Shown here in pieces: positions 11,310 through 22,475 of a stretch of 64,000 nucleotides of DNA. The stretch is from positions 1,329,141-1,393,140 of the forward strand of contig RDEW01000012.1 in the NCBI GenBank assembly GCA_011109175.1, given 5' to 3'. Source of the stretch: Dicyema japonicum. Its lineage: Eukaryota > Dicyemida > Rhombozoa > Dicyemidae. A program made the translations under genes and the position numbers. The notes beneath the pieces were generated by a model that was not told the DNA's origin, did not search any database, and saw only the letters and a list, made by a program, of their open reading frames with translations. Position 1 is the first letter of the stretch, and each line of letters opens with the position of its first letter.

Positions 11310-11480
11310 AATCGTGTGAGAAAAATCTAAAGACGGGGTACGACCTGGACGAATTGAGATTACTCGCATTCGACAGAGAAAGATGGAAAAGACTAACTAT
11401 AAATATTGTTTCTTTGAGTTTTGCACATGCGGGGATATAAACATTATTGCTTTCGTGAAAGTGCCATAATAATAATAAAT
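11310..11480 (+). mobile_element. LINE-D 3' end with SINE-like tail
   Basis: The plus strand reads KTGYDLDELRLLAFDRERWK then a stop at about 11440, the typical C-terminus of RTE-like elements. The 3' tail that follows (cacatgcggggatataaaca...gctttcgtgaaagtgcca then (taa)n) matches the SINE1 tail (tatgcggagctataaata...gctctcgtgaaaaggcta then (tta)n). This is the key link between LINE-D and SINE1. Confidence 0.65.
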
Positions 11481-11819
11481 CGTTGTTGATATAGATTTTT
11501 CCATCCGTTCAGCTACGGTTTCTATGATGAATATTCTTTACTAAAAACCCTAAAATCTCCACTAAGCTAATAAGGAAACACGTCCGCTAAACGATTCTAG
11601 TTTATCTTAATAGCCTGCTCAACTTTTTTCAATGTTCCCCATGCGACGTATCACACTTTCTATAAGCTCAGAACACACTGGTGATCAGGTGTACAGTATT
11701 TGGTCGCCCGTTCACATTAGAAAATCTCAATCGTGTCGGCCGTAACAGAATAGTCGAGAAACGTTAAATTCTCTAGTAAATATCGCTTGAAAATCTGTGA
11801 TACTCTTTGTTTGTTGTAC

Positions 11820-12720
11820 ATACTTCTAGCTAACTGGTGCATACCGCGTCTATTTCAAAGAAATCTTGTGCCTGTTACCTCTTAAACGGAATTACACAAT
11901 GCTCTTCCCACTCTTCGGCTATATTCAACTTCCACTGATAAGCTATCCGAACTGCAGATGCGCTAGTCTTATCCAATGCGGAAGACTTGATCTGCACGGC
12001 ACAGATAGGAACATTACTTCCGCCTCTGACAGCGTCCAAACACACGTGGATTATTTAGAGTCTTAGTTATTAATCAATCACTTATCCCACTATTCCTCCA
12101 TGTGCAGTGTTACAGTATTCACCTGACCCGACTTCCACTAAATACAAAACCGGAGCTTTCGAACAATTATTGGATAGAACAAATTCAAACCGTCCGACTA
12201 CCATTCTCCTAATGTAAGATTACCTTTGATGAGCAACTTCCAATTTTTAATTGAAACGACGGAACAAGACCACCTTTTCAAAATTCTGAAACATACAAAG
12301 AACCGCAGAATGATAATTCCTACCATAGCGAATCTGTTTCGAGAACTGGTAAAAATTCCTCAGTCACCTCCTGATAAATCAAAATCAAAGTCAATACAAG
12401 ACTAAATCTTTACCAAAACCATCCGAAGACCAGTTTGGAACGACATATTGGATGACTTTCTTTACTGTTGGATGACTCAGAGACAAAGAAACAATGATGA
12501 CCAGAACACAATTAAACGACGAATCAAGCGTGTTTTTTACACAGGACAAATTATTATTGATTCTACAAGATGCTTCCCGGAACCTCCGGTGAACATCTGA
12601 CTGATAGTGAGGTAGTGGTTAATAACTAACCAGCAAACTATACTCGTTGCCACTGACTTGAAGTACTTAATTAAAGTTGAACTAGTGCATAATTTAGAAC
12701 GTGGAGTGATTTCTGCGTAT
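11820..12720 (+). mobile_element. LINE-A 3' part joined to a POLA2 tail fragment, inverted copy
   Basis: This stretch is an inverted duplicate of 16050-17220. Its LINE-A part ends near 12640 (cattgattctacaagatg-like and ggaacctcc.gtgaacatc shared). It then continues into 12645-12720, where the plus strand reads VATDLKYLIKVELVHNLERG, a decayed version of the POLA2 exon/intron junction at 26395-26460 (VASDLKYFIK). The last 70 bases are therefore host sequence carried with the LINE. Confidence 0.6.
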
Positions 12721-13119
12721 TAAAGGAAGGTAATTTGATGAAAAGACTTCTGACATTCCATATACAGGTCTTCAAAAAGACAATTCTGTCAAATCTGGAG
12801 GTAGTATGTACTCATATTCACTCAATTTCTTGTTATTTTGTACATATATTTTTATGAAAAGATGAAGTACCACTATTATACAAAATTTCTACTTAGTTCA
12901 TATGGAGCGAAATCACTTTCTTTCCTTTCTTTTCATTAACATTGAAGTGGTGACGGCAGGATTTATTGAAAATCCTGAGTGTTAACAATTGAATAAAGCG
13001 TTGCATACACGTAGGATCCGGGCTAAAATCTCATTTAACCAAATATTGAAAGGAATTGGATGATAATCTGCTGTTGGTATAAGATTTTTTCAAAGATGAT
13101 TCTATGCATATAGGTAATA

Positions 13120-13790
13120 ATTGACCGTTTTTATGATAAAATCATATTATTCATTGAACACTATGGAAACTCGTCTACATCCGCCTGATATTGAATATGG
13201 GAAAACCAAAAAACGACCCGGCATCATTCAGACCGGTATCGTTGCTATCTTCAATGTCAAAAATTCTGGAAAAACTAGTTCTTTAGAAGATCAGAAAAAC
13301 AATACCAGAGAAATTATTCCAACACGGATTTAAATCCTTTCACTCGACGGATACCCACCTAATATCCCTGAGTAATTTTATTCGCTCGGGGTTCACCAAC
13401 AAACCCAGGCACAAAATGACAATTCTATGTTCTGTAGAGATTCACAAGGCATTCGACTTTATCCCAATAAAAAGACTCACCAGGAAGATCTGTCAGACGG
13501 ATATACCTGGGAATTGCAAACTCTGGCTGGTGAATTTCCTCAATAGACGAAGGGAACTAGTCCGTTTGGGAAACCTACGGTCGAGCTCCCGTTTAACTCC
13601 AAATGGAATATCCCGAAGATCTCCTCTGTCCCTATACTCTTCAATCTTTTCTTGAATGATATCCAGACTCCGGAGGATGAGGATGACCTTTTTCTGGCTT
13701 ATGCAGATGATATTGTTATTGCATTCAGAAACCAAAAAGTTCAGGTCGCCTCGGAGAGATTACAATTACTTGTAAACTACTTAATCTACT
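13120..13790 (+). mobile_element. LINE-A RT domain relic
   Basis: Across three frames the plus strand reads VEIHKAFDFIPIKRL (RT motif A, KAFD), LTPNGI then a broken PQGSPLSP (13600-13640) and LAYADDIVIAF (13694-13726, the catalytic YADD). Order and spacing fit one RT domain. Frameshifts near 13330 and 13640 kill it. The 3' third is missing; it ends in AT-rich DNA near 13800. Confidence 0.75.
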
Positions 13791-13985
13791 AGTTAAATAA
13801 AATCATTCTGTCGATCAGCCCGAAAAATCGGTTATGTTTTTGGACACTCTTTTAAGATTCCAGTCAAAGTCGGAACAGAGGGAAATGCAATGACATTACG
13901 ATCACATACTTAAAAAGATAACTTTTTCTCAACAATAAATAAATGAAATTTTGAATAATATAATAATTGAAGATTACAAGATCGA

Positions 13986-14062
13986 ATTTTTTGTGTTTTT
14001 GAAAATTTAAAATTTTGTGTTTTTGAAAATTTAAATTTTTTGTGTTTTTAAAAATTTAAAAT
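13986..14062. repeat. Minisatellite, ~25-bp unit, three copies
   Basis: Three successive copies of a unit built around ttttgtgtttttgaaaattt, the last with g changed to a. It lies about 100 bases downstream of the stop of the receptor gene on the minus strand. Confidence 0.7.
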
Positions 14063-14166
14063 AATAATAATTTTGTTTTCTTAAAAAATTTCTAACTAGT
14101 ATTGCAGAAAATGATTGAACACACCAATTTTGTTAATTTTAATAAATCTTGTTAAAGAAAACTAAA

Positions 14167-15559
14167 TTAAGTGTTACAGACTAGTTTGGAGTTCTTTTTT
14201 GTTAAACAAACAACTAAATGATAAAACAATAATAAACCAATCAAAACGATGGAAATAGTAATAACTGAGAATATGGTAACTCCAATAATGATATTTTTTA
14301 CTGCTACATAATTACAATTGGATCCTTTATTTGGATGTTTAGCATTAGTTAATATAATTTTGTATATTTTATAATCAAATCCAGAATCATTTTCGTCAAA
14401 ACACATTATTTCGACTGACTCGTTGACCATGACAGCAATCAACCTTATATTCCTTACTATTTCTCTCAATTGGTCATTTCCCCTAAACCAATAAATAGTC
14501 GTTGATTCGGGATTCTCAATCTCACATGTTAGAGACATTGTTTTTGTTTTATTTAATAAAATTATTTTTATCTCGTTATTCAAAATTTTTGGTTTTTCTA
14601 ATATTATTGTATTAATTATACTCATCAATTTTATAGTGACATTTGTTGAGCTTAAAGATCTCGTTTGCAAACAAAGGGAAACACAGAGAAAGTCTCCCTC
14701 TTTTTCTATGGTAGTTCGTTCAACATTTTTCTGAAATTTAAAAGTGTAAGTTATGGCTGATTCACTTTAGAATAATTAAATTTAAACCAAAAATAGAACA
14801 AGCAAAACTCTTGTATATGATCTCCTTCGTGCAAAACTATCGGTTCGTCAGGAAATGCTCTGATTACATTTTTAATTAGTGGTGAGCCTTAATATAAAAT
14901 AAAAATAAATTTAATATAACTTTAAAACCTGAAATTGTTAGATTAATCTCCTTTGTGATGATTCCGCTGATTTCATGGATGCACTTTATATTTGAATTAT
15001 TCATTATAGAGCTTATGGAAATAAAGACATGTTCTCCTAATTTTTAAATTTATTAGTTTACTTATTAGTTGAATATCCCAGGTGGATTCTTGTAATCCGT
15101 TAATCAAAATTTTAAATTTTTTATCGGGAAACATCTCCAATTTCTTAACACACATGAAAGAAAAATGATCGTTTGGCCGTTTTTGGACAAAAACTGTGGA
15201 TTCAGTTGGTTCTAAAATTCATTGATTATACAAACTCAGTTCAATCACTGTAATAGTTGGAGATGTGATAATTCCATTACAACCACTGGACACGCACACA
15301 TACTGCTCTTTCGATGACACTCGTTCGGTGAATGTAAGAATATTACCCCTCGTAATACTAACTTTTTGATTTAATTCATTGGGGATCTTCCTCCAATAAA
15401 TTCTAGTTTATTGAAATAACGTTACTGAGTTCCGAAATGAGCTTCAGATCTGCACTGCATAGTAAGTCCTGGATAAGAGTAAACTAGTAATCGTAGAAGT
15501 TCTGTGAATCTATGGTCGATTGTGTTCTCGACTAAATAAAGTACTGCGAGTAGTATCAT
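14167..15559 (-). CDS. Immunoglobulin-superfamily membrane receptor, intact
   Basis: Six exons (15559-15426, 15402-15236, 15211-15062, 15036-14929, 14887-14766, 14730-14167) joined by GT/AG introns of 23, 24, 25, 41 and 35 nt give one uninterrupted 414-residue frame. Residues 1-15 (MILLAVLYLV...) look like a signal peptide. Ig-like folds: C36/W48/C81 (with QIYWRK and EQYVCVSSG), C121/W145/C169, a weaker one with C215 and C243, and C296/W308/C337 (IYWFRG, MCFDENDSG). A membrane helix spans about 373-402 and a short basic tail follows, with no signalling motif that I can see. It is probably a cell-surface adhesion or recognition receptor; ligand unknown. The intact frame across five introns, against a decayed duplicate at 24479, argues it is under selection. 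I see no named family match. Confidence 0.85.
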
Positions 15560-15939
15560 TCACTACAATATACTGCGAAGCATCGATATATTAATATTCA
15601 ATGAATAATATGAATTTATTAGCAAAACTGTCAATTATTATTTACCACATGCATAGAATCATATTAACTAACATCTTTCTGACAAGTTATCTTTCAATTT
15701 TTGGTTAAATGGGATTTTAACCCAGATCCTTTGTGTATCCAACGCTTCCATCAATTATTAACAACTCCGGATTTCTAGTGCATTTTGAGTCCGTCGTCAA
15801 TTTAATGTTCGTCAAAAAAGAAGTAAAGAAAATGTTTTCGCTCAACATCAACTAAGTATATATTTCGTGCAATAGTGGATACTTCAGTACATAATAAACA
15901 ATTTATGTGCAAAATAAAAAATCTAGAATTTGAGATAAT

Positions 15940-16092
15940 CTAAGCACACCTCGAGATTGGACATAATCGTGTTTCTGAAGACTAGCATTTGAGAATGTCA
16001 GAAGTCTTTCTTAAAAATTACCCTTCAAGGGTTAATACTCAGACATCTTTTTGACTTGAACACATGTTCAAGTCAGTGGCAAGTGTCAACAA
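15940..16092 (-). pseudogene. POLA2 3' fragment beside the receptor
   Basis: Matches the last exon of POLA2 at 26257-26403 (shared ttgaagactagcat, gaatgtc, ggttaa-ac-cagac) and the DNA between that exon and the receptor duplicate. It is cut at about 16092 by LINE-A. With the receptor it forms one duplicated block, 14160-16092 versus 24472-26460. Confidence 0.7.
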
Positions 16093-17530
16093 GCATAGTT
16101 TGTTAGTTAGTTATTAACCACGACCCCACTATCTTGTAAAAAGCAGGCTGTTCTCAGATATCCAGCAGCTTGTGTTGGACGCTTCCACAGGTCTCTGATG
16201 TTCACGGGAGGTTCCTGGCAAGAGAAAACATCTTGTAGAATCAATGATAATTGGTTCTGTGGAAGAAGCAAAACGCCTAATTCGTGTCTTAATTGTGCTA
16301 AGATCCTCCTTGTTTCTCTGTCGAGGGTAGTCTCCGAGTCATCCACCTGTGGGGGAGTGCCATCCAATAAGTTGTTACAAACCAGTCTTCATTGGTTTTG
16401 GTAGAGATGTAGTTTTTATTGACTTTGTTTTATCGGGAGGTGACTAAGGAATTTTTACCAGTTCACGAAACAGGTTCGCTATTGTAAGAATTATAATTCG
16501 GCGGTTCTTTGTATGTTTCAGAAAGTGGAAAGGGTGGTCTAGTTCTGTGGTTTCATTTAATAATTGGAGGTTCCTAATACAGAGGTGATCGATCTTCCAC
16601 TGGGAGAATGGAGGTGGACGGTTTAAATTTGTTGCATCCAATAATTGTTTGAGAGACTCCATTTTAAACTCTGAAGTTTTAGGATTTTGCAGATTGCAAT
16701 GGAAGAGGCCCTGGAAGGGCTCGCGTAGGTTAAGGTGGTCATGATATATTGTTTGTAGATTATTCTGATGTTTCCTTGTATGGGCGAGAGATGGATCCGA
16801 CCACCACGCGGAGAGTTCTTTTTCTTGTGTCCTTTGTAGCTACTTGGTCCACGTGGGAGAAGAATGTAGGGTATTAGTCGTCGATTACTCACGATTTTCG
16901 GGTTTTCGAGATAAGGGGCTTCTCCGAAGATTTTTCAGCTATGGTTTTGTGTTTAGCTGGCGTCCTTCGAAGGTGAATACTGTAACGCTAGACTTGAAAG
17001 AGAAGGGGAGAGTTGGTTGATTAATAACCAGGACTCTATATAATCCAAGTGTGTTTGGGGGCTGTCAGAGGCAGAAGTAATGTTTCTAACCTGAGCTGCG
17101 CGGATCAAGTGGTCCGCATAGGACAGGACTAGCGTATCTACCAGTTCAAGTATGTTACTCAGGTGGAAGTTGAATAAAGCCGGAAAGTAGGCAGAGTCCT
17201 ATGGAACTCCGTTTAAGGAGGGAGGCGGTAACGGACACTAGATTTCTTTGACATAGACAAGATACGTAGCAGTTTGTAGAGAGGAATGACTTTAGCTATT
17301 TCTGAAATGCATGGAGGAATACTCTTTGCGTTTATCTTGTTAAAACAAGTGCCGAAAAATTCTATCAAAGCCTTGGAAATGTCGATGGAGTCCAGGATAG
17401 TGCGGAATGACGATTTATGATTGTTGAATCCATCCGCAATAAAGTCAGTTAACTTGATTTTGGGGGATTGTGTTGAATGCTTTACGCGGAATCCGTGCTG
17501 AGAGTTGGACAAGTTTAAGTGAGGTACATT
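16093..17530 (-). mobile_element. LINE-A relic: RT to zinc-knuckle-like C-terminus
   Basis: From 17500 downward the minus strand reads NSQHGFRVKHSTQS, then an RT motif A region (DISKALIEFF), then the thumb (TTLTYASPSRASSIAI near 16740), then LDRETRRILAQLRHELG and FSCQEPPVNIRDLWKRPTQA near the end (16150-16320), the usual C-terminus of CR1/Jockey ORF2. Its 3' boundary abuts the POLA2 fragment at 16092. Several frameshifts; no endonuclease part. Confidence 0.75.
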
Positions 17531-17539
17531 GTACCCAGG

Positions 17540-17620
17540 AAAAGAATAGTCGGATCCTCTTGATGCCGGCCAGGCATTGGGCGTCTCCTAGAAAAGGTAG
17601 ATCCAATGACGCCATCAAAA
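17540..17620 (+). mobile_element. SINE2 body fragment
   Basis: Shares gatgccggccaggcattggg and the following gcgtctcct...ccaatgacgccatca with SINE2 at 19515-19580. Head and tail are missing. Confidence 0.5.
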
Positions 17621-17764
17621 AAAAGGAAAATAAATTTTTACCGACTAGCTACATAGCACAACATGGTGCCACCCGGCACGTTATAATAAATTTTTTTTGT
17701 GATATAAAATAGAATAAAGAAAAAACCAATATTAGCTATAATTTCTCTAACTTTATAAAATCTG

Positions 17765-18660
17765 ATAAACTTTATTTAACCAACAATAAAAGTTAATATT
17801 TATTAATCAACAACCTTCCTCGCCTGCCTGTTCGCCAGCCTCCTCAGGCAGGTTCGATTCTGGTTGCTAAAACAACTCCGAGAGCGCCTTGTCAAATTGA
17901 ACCCTCTGCCCACATGGCATCTCCGGGCTCTGCCTCCTATACTCTAGTGTCAGGCTCTCTAGGGTCCGCTTTAATAAAGTGGACTGTAGATAAGCCTGGA
18001 GCTTCCTATCTACCCCAACTGCTTCAGATAACCCTGTGGTACTTTGTTGCAATTCCTTCCCAATTCATTACCATTGGAATAACGAGGACCTTGCAACCAA
18101 GCATCTGCCCCATCTCGTTTGTAAGCAAGTCATACTTCCTTTTTTTCTCCACCTCCACAGTCTGCAAACGGTCTTGAGACGTGATGTCAACCTCTATGAT
18201 AAGGAATTGGCCAGACTCCTTATCGTGTACCACAATGTCTAGTTTATTGTGCTTGACTAGCACCAAGGTACGAATAACACTGTCACTTAATTTGGACCTG
18301 GTGTTCTCCACTACAGATTGCACCTTAGCAACTTTCTGGTGTGACAAATACCATACTTATTGCATAGTAGAAGATGAAGACTCCTTACTACCTCGTTATG
18401 CCTCCACACATAGTAGTGGCAGAGCATGGATCCGCACCGAGTGGCTAAATGATCAACTTGACTTACAATGGGGACATGTATTTGTTGATCGACTCCGAAA
18501 GATATTGGGTCTTGCATATATGTGTACATCGCCTTCGATCGAGGTGAGTTGTCACCGTATTTTACCCATTTTTTCGACGACTTAAGGTCGACATGTGGGT
18601 TGTCCAATGCTCTGAAGAGGACCTTATGAAAGCTCTTTAAGTTGATCTTTTCCATCAAAT
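17765..18660 (-). mobile_element. LINE-C: endonuclease-bearing 3' half
   Basis: The minus strand reads VDHLATRCGSMLCH..YV-RHNEVVRSLHLLLCNKYG (a cysteine/histidine knuckle), then LDIVVHDKESGQFLIIEVDI and EVEKKRKYDLL, then an extended tail. The D...EV...K arrangement is the PD-(D/E)XK endonuclease of R2/CRE-type LINEs, which cut the target and prime from the nick; here PD has become LD. The 3' terminus (ccaacaataaaagttaatatt on the plus strand) is shared with 62933 and, inverted, 51300-51425. Short frame breaks at 18310 and 18024 make it inactive. Confidence 0.75.
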
Positions 18661-19055
18661 TATTATATTGTAATTCGACAACGCCTTCACATTTACTAGT
18701 CCATTATCATAAATATCACACTTAGCAGACAAAAAAGGTCTGATGGTGCCTAGGTGGGTTGCCCGTGTTTTCTCGGTCGTTATTATGTCGTGCTTCCTAG
18801 CAGACACACTTGACCCAGCTATCAGGGTGTCGTGTATTCGCATTAGGATACGCTCACTTAGTTGGACTACTCCACATAGTCCACGGACGACTTTATCATG
18901 GGGTAAATTAGTCTCTCCTTATTGGCTGCCAGCACATGGCAATGTCTGCTGGCAGGTCGTAAAGGAAAAGGTTGAATAGAGTAGGGGACAAAGGCGAACC
19001 TTGGGGCACTTCGTTTGGTAGTAAACGTGATCGTGATCTGAGGTGGCCATGTGGT
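18640..19055 (-). mobile_element. LINE RT fragment, QGSPLSP motif
   Basis: At 18955-19015 the minus strand reads NEVPQGSPLSPTLFNLFLYD, the RT motif B region of a LINE-A-type element; downstream the frame decays. It meets the 3' end of LINE-C at 18650 and plus-oriented LINE 3' DNA at 19090, so elements in opposite orientation are fused here. Confidence 0.6.
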
Positions 19056-19089
19056 GCTTAGTGGCTAGTTGGTTGAAGTTTCTGTTTGA

Positions 19090-19355
19090 TCGTCTGTTCC
19101 TCCACTCTTTTCCTATTAGAGTGGCGTCATGTGATCCACCTGTTTAGGTGGCGCCCAGTGCCACGCCGGCAAAAAGGATAATTTGATCTCCCCCACTCCA
19201 CTGGAGGGGTTTCCACAACTGCAAGTATGGACGTCTTTTACACTTTATGTTGATTCGGGATGGACTCTGTTTCTGTGGAAGTGGAAACTGGATACACTTA
19301 ATTAGTTGTTTACTTTATCTTCTTTCTCGATGTATCCGGGATTAATAAATAAAAT
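19090..19355 (+). mobile_element. LINE 3' untranslated end
   Basis: Carries the markers cccagtgccacgccggca, ggggtttccacaactgcaag, gaaactggatacacttaa and the terminus gtatccgggattaataaata. The same order recurs at 22640-23235 (plus) and, inverted, at 43610-43870. It is probably the 3' end of a LINE-A subfamily. Confidence 0.6.
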
Positions 19356-19384
19356 ACAAGAGTAAAATCAAATGAACTAATTTC

Positions 19385-19765
19385 TTGATTCTGACGCATT
19401 CCATAAGAACCATCACCAAAGAAAAGTGATTCAGAGGACTTGTCTGGGGAGCTGAGGTCGATTCCACAACTCGTCGCCAGTAACGAAATTGTCTCCCGGT
19501 GGAATGAATAATTGGATCCCTTTGAATGCCGGCCAGGCATTTGGCGTCTCCTTAGTAAGGTGATTCCAATTACGTCGTCAGAAAAAAACTTTGACAACAG
19601 TAAATATCTCACTGCGGAAAGAAAAAATCGCTTCCTTACCAATAAAAATCTCCCCTCGTTGAGAAAACTAAGTTATAATAACTGTTTTCATTATAAAAAT
19701 AAAATGTGTGTCTTGCACATGCGAAAGTATAAGTATTATGGCTCTCGTCAAAGTGTTGCTTCTTT
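19385..19765 (+). mobile_element. SINE2, tRNA-like head and SINE1/LINE-D tail
   Basis: A head with a weak box B-like AGGTCGATTCCAC near 19455, a body with gaatgccggccaggcatttg, and a 3' tail (tgtcttgcacatgcgaaagt...gctctcgtcaaagtg) matching SINE1 and LINE-D. A head copy lies at 37560-37690 and a body copy at 17540-17620. The tRNA origin is inferred from box B alone; box A is unclear. Confidence 0.5.
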
Positions 19766-20267
19766 TGTAGTTAAAGAAATTTGACATAATGACAAAAAAT
19801 GGTCAAAATTTTGAATTTATTAAGTCAAAAAATGTACATTTGCTTAACCGCTAATTGAATATTGATTATTTTTGATTTCGACCGCAAGATAAGCATTATG
19901 AGTACTTTCACCAGAGCCATATTACTTATAGCTCCGTGTGTGAGGCAACAGATATAATTTTAGATGTCAATATCTTTTACTACTCCCAATCGTTATCTAG
20001 TGATTTCAATAAATCGAGGTTGTCTGCTGATTTCAACGAATTTAGGTTCAGAAATAAATATTAGTTGGAAAATCGTATTCATTGTACGTTTTCGATGCTT
20101 CCAATAAAAGTCTTTTAGATATTTTCCCACCCTTCACATGTTTCACATGTGTGCGAAAACATCATACATTCAAGCCATCGCTGCGTATCCTACTCGACCA
20201 GACATCTGATGTAACTCTGGTATTATATGTAAGTAGTTTAAGACGTAAACATCATATTATATCTTCT

Positions 20268-20345
20268 TTTTAAACATTTTCTTTGTTTGCTAGCCAAACA
20301 AGAAACTTTTTAAACATTTTCTTCGTTTGGTAGCCAAACAAGGCA
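20268..20345. repeat. Direct repeat of a ~37-bp unit, two copies
   Basis: Two adjacent copies of ttttaaacattttctttg followed by tttg-tagccaaacaag, differing at a few bases. No gene attached. Confidence 0.7.
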
Positions 20346-20349
20346 CGTC

Positions 20350-21640
20350 AGCAATTGTCAAATGATAAGAATATCCCTTTTAAAGAAATAAAATTAATTT
20401 ACATTTTAATAGTAGTAGTGGCTAATTGAGTGAAAATATATAATAAAATTTATAAAAATAGTTTGGAAGTACTCAAGCGGAATAAATGTCAATTATAGCT
20501 AAAACATGTACTTTAATTGGGGAATGTGTTAATAATGGATCTAATAACCTCAATGATAATTTTATCGCTAAATCGATTTTTATGTTTGAATATGATGAAA
20601 TAATTTTAAATTAACATTTTTTCATAAATTGATTAATTTTTTAATGTTGTCATCAATTCATGATAAAAATCATTTATGTTCATTTTTAACAACAACTCTA
20701 TTCAAACAAAAGCATAATCAACAAATCAGACTCCAACTCTCAAGAGACGATTGATATTGTTAATCCCAAAGCGATGTGAAAACCATTCCGTTCGCGGGGA
20801 GGTCCCTGAGTTGTGTCGCGAGTTATTTTTTAATTTATTTTAAAATGTGTAAAATCGTGTATTTATGATAGCGTTAATCTTAGATGGATTCTCGATCCTT
20901 AGTTTATTCGAGTTGGATTAATTTATTACTTAGAAAATTTTATTATAAAAAAAACAAATACTAACTATATTTTTTCACGTGTCTACATTTCTACTCCTGA
21001 AAAGATTTTTCCGACTATTTACTATTATTTTCTTGCTCTGTAGGTTCTATAAGGGAAGTCATCCGACCTGCGCCGAAGAACGCGCTTTCCAGGGTACTTT
21101 AGATAGACCTCACAGCCTCATTAAGCATCCACATGTAGTCTGGTTGACCACTCTGCCACACTTATAACAAAATGTTACACAGTTTTCATCTTCTGCTACA
21201 ATGTGGAGATCACCCTTATGTCCTTCGACCAATGGATTATTTTTCCATGCTGGTGCCATATAGAAAACACTTATAGACATCTACGTTGGATTCTTAAAGA
21301 CATCAAAAATACGACTAGGAATATCTCTTAAGCTGATCTTTTTAATTAAAGTTTGACCGATTACTTTTTGAATAGTAATAATTTTATGATCTACTAATTT
21401 TAGAGATTTTTGAAGTAATCTTTAATTTAAGCAAATTCAAACCTCCAAAAGCTTCATGATTCATATTACTTGGAATTTATTTTTCTGGAATTTTTGTGGT
21501 GAAATATGTTCAAAAGTACTGAGTTTCCAAGCAAATAATAGCATTAAAACCGCAGAATATTTAAAGTGCTTTGATAATGAAATTTTTGTTATTTATAATA
21601 TTAGTTGCGTTAATTTCTAATTAATCGGAATATTTGCGGA
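20350..21640. other. No gene recognised
   Basis: AT-rich DNA. A 42-codon open frame (20487-20615) and a 62-codon one (20979-21167) have no recognisable features. I cannot support a gene here, though the second lies upstream of the C2H2 gene in the same orientation. Confidence 0.4.
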
Positions 21641-21649
21641 ATGTTCTAC

Positions 21650-22475
21650 ACAAAACGAACTTCCTCAGGTCTTATCCAGTCAACCAAAACATTTATGTAA
21701 CAAAAATTCAGAAGAATTTGAAAATAAAAATTTCCCAAAATCCAATGAAGAGTCACTTGCCGAGAATAAAAAAACTTATTTATGTGCTTTGTGCACATAT
21801 AGGACATTTCATTACAGCAATATGTTTGTCCACATGAGAATTCACACAAGTTTCGATTAATTTTCAGTTGTAGAAGAAAAACCTTACTTTTGTGGTACGT
21901 GTGGACACAGATCAAGCCAAGGAAGTACACTGAAAATGCATATAAAGGCAAAACATGCTGGAGCCATTAACGATCATTATAATGTCGATCATATAAGAAA
22001 AGTAAAACTCAATGTCGTAGAAAATAAAAATAATATTTGGTTTGCTGTTTCTAATAAAATAGACAATCTCTCCGGTATACATTGGAGATCAATTCTTGAA
22101 TCCTCAGAATTGAACACACCTCTTAATGAGGATGTTCCAAACGACAAACCTTGTAACAATCAGTTTTCTGTTAGTGAACTTACGAAATCAGATTTTTATA
22201 AAACTCATCGATCAATTAATTTTTTACCAATTATTCAATACCAAAATTATATCAACTACATGTTATTTCTTCAGCAATTGAATCCGATACTTTTTGAGTC
22301 TGCTAATCCAGCTGTTAAGAATTTTTGTACAAATAATAACTGCAACTGTAATTCAAGCAAAAACTGGATAATATTCAAACAGTCATATTTAGAATCAACG
22401 CATATTTACTCTACAAAAAAAACGTTCAACAAAATCTTACAATATTCGATTTGTTTATGGTACTCAGATTATTGA
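21650..22475 (+). CDS. C2H2 zinc-finger protein, two fingers
   Basis: Two classical fingers: YLCALCTYRTFHYSNMFVHM...H (C-x2-C-x12-H-x3-H, about 21776-21846) and YFCGTCGHRSSQGSTLKMHI...H (C-x2-C-x12-H-x4-H, from about 21885). A small intron lies in the linker; the 24-nt reading (21850-21873) restores the linker HTKEKPYFC, close to the TGEKP consensus, while an 18-nt alternative (21850-21867) gives HTIVEEKPYFC. The frame then runs ~170 residues rich in N, S and K to a stop at 22475, without another domain. The 5' end is unresolved: the first clear coding is KNSEEFENKN near 21705, probably after another intron. Likely a nuclear DNA-binding protein; targets unknown. Confidence 0.75.

Noticed and set aside
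17914-18585. Plus-strand open frames of 87 and 134 codons
   Set aside because: Antisense shadows of LINE-C; the same shadows recur at 63391-63765 in the second copy.
21850-21867. An 18-nt intron as a record-small case
   Set aside because: The 24-nt alternative gives a better zinc-finger linker and matches the other introns.
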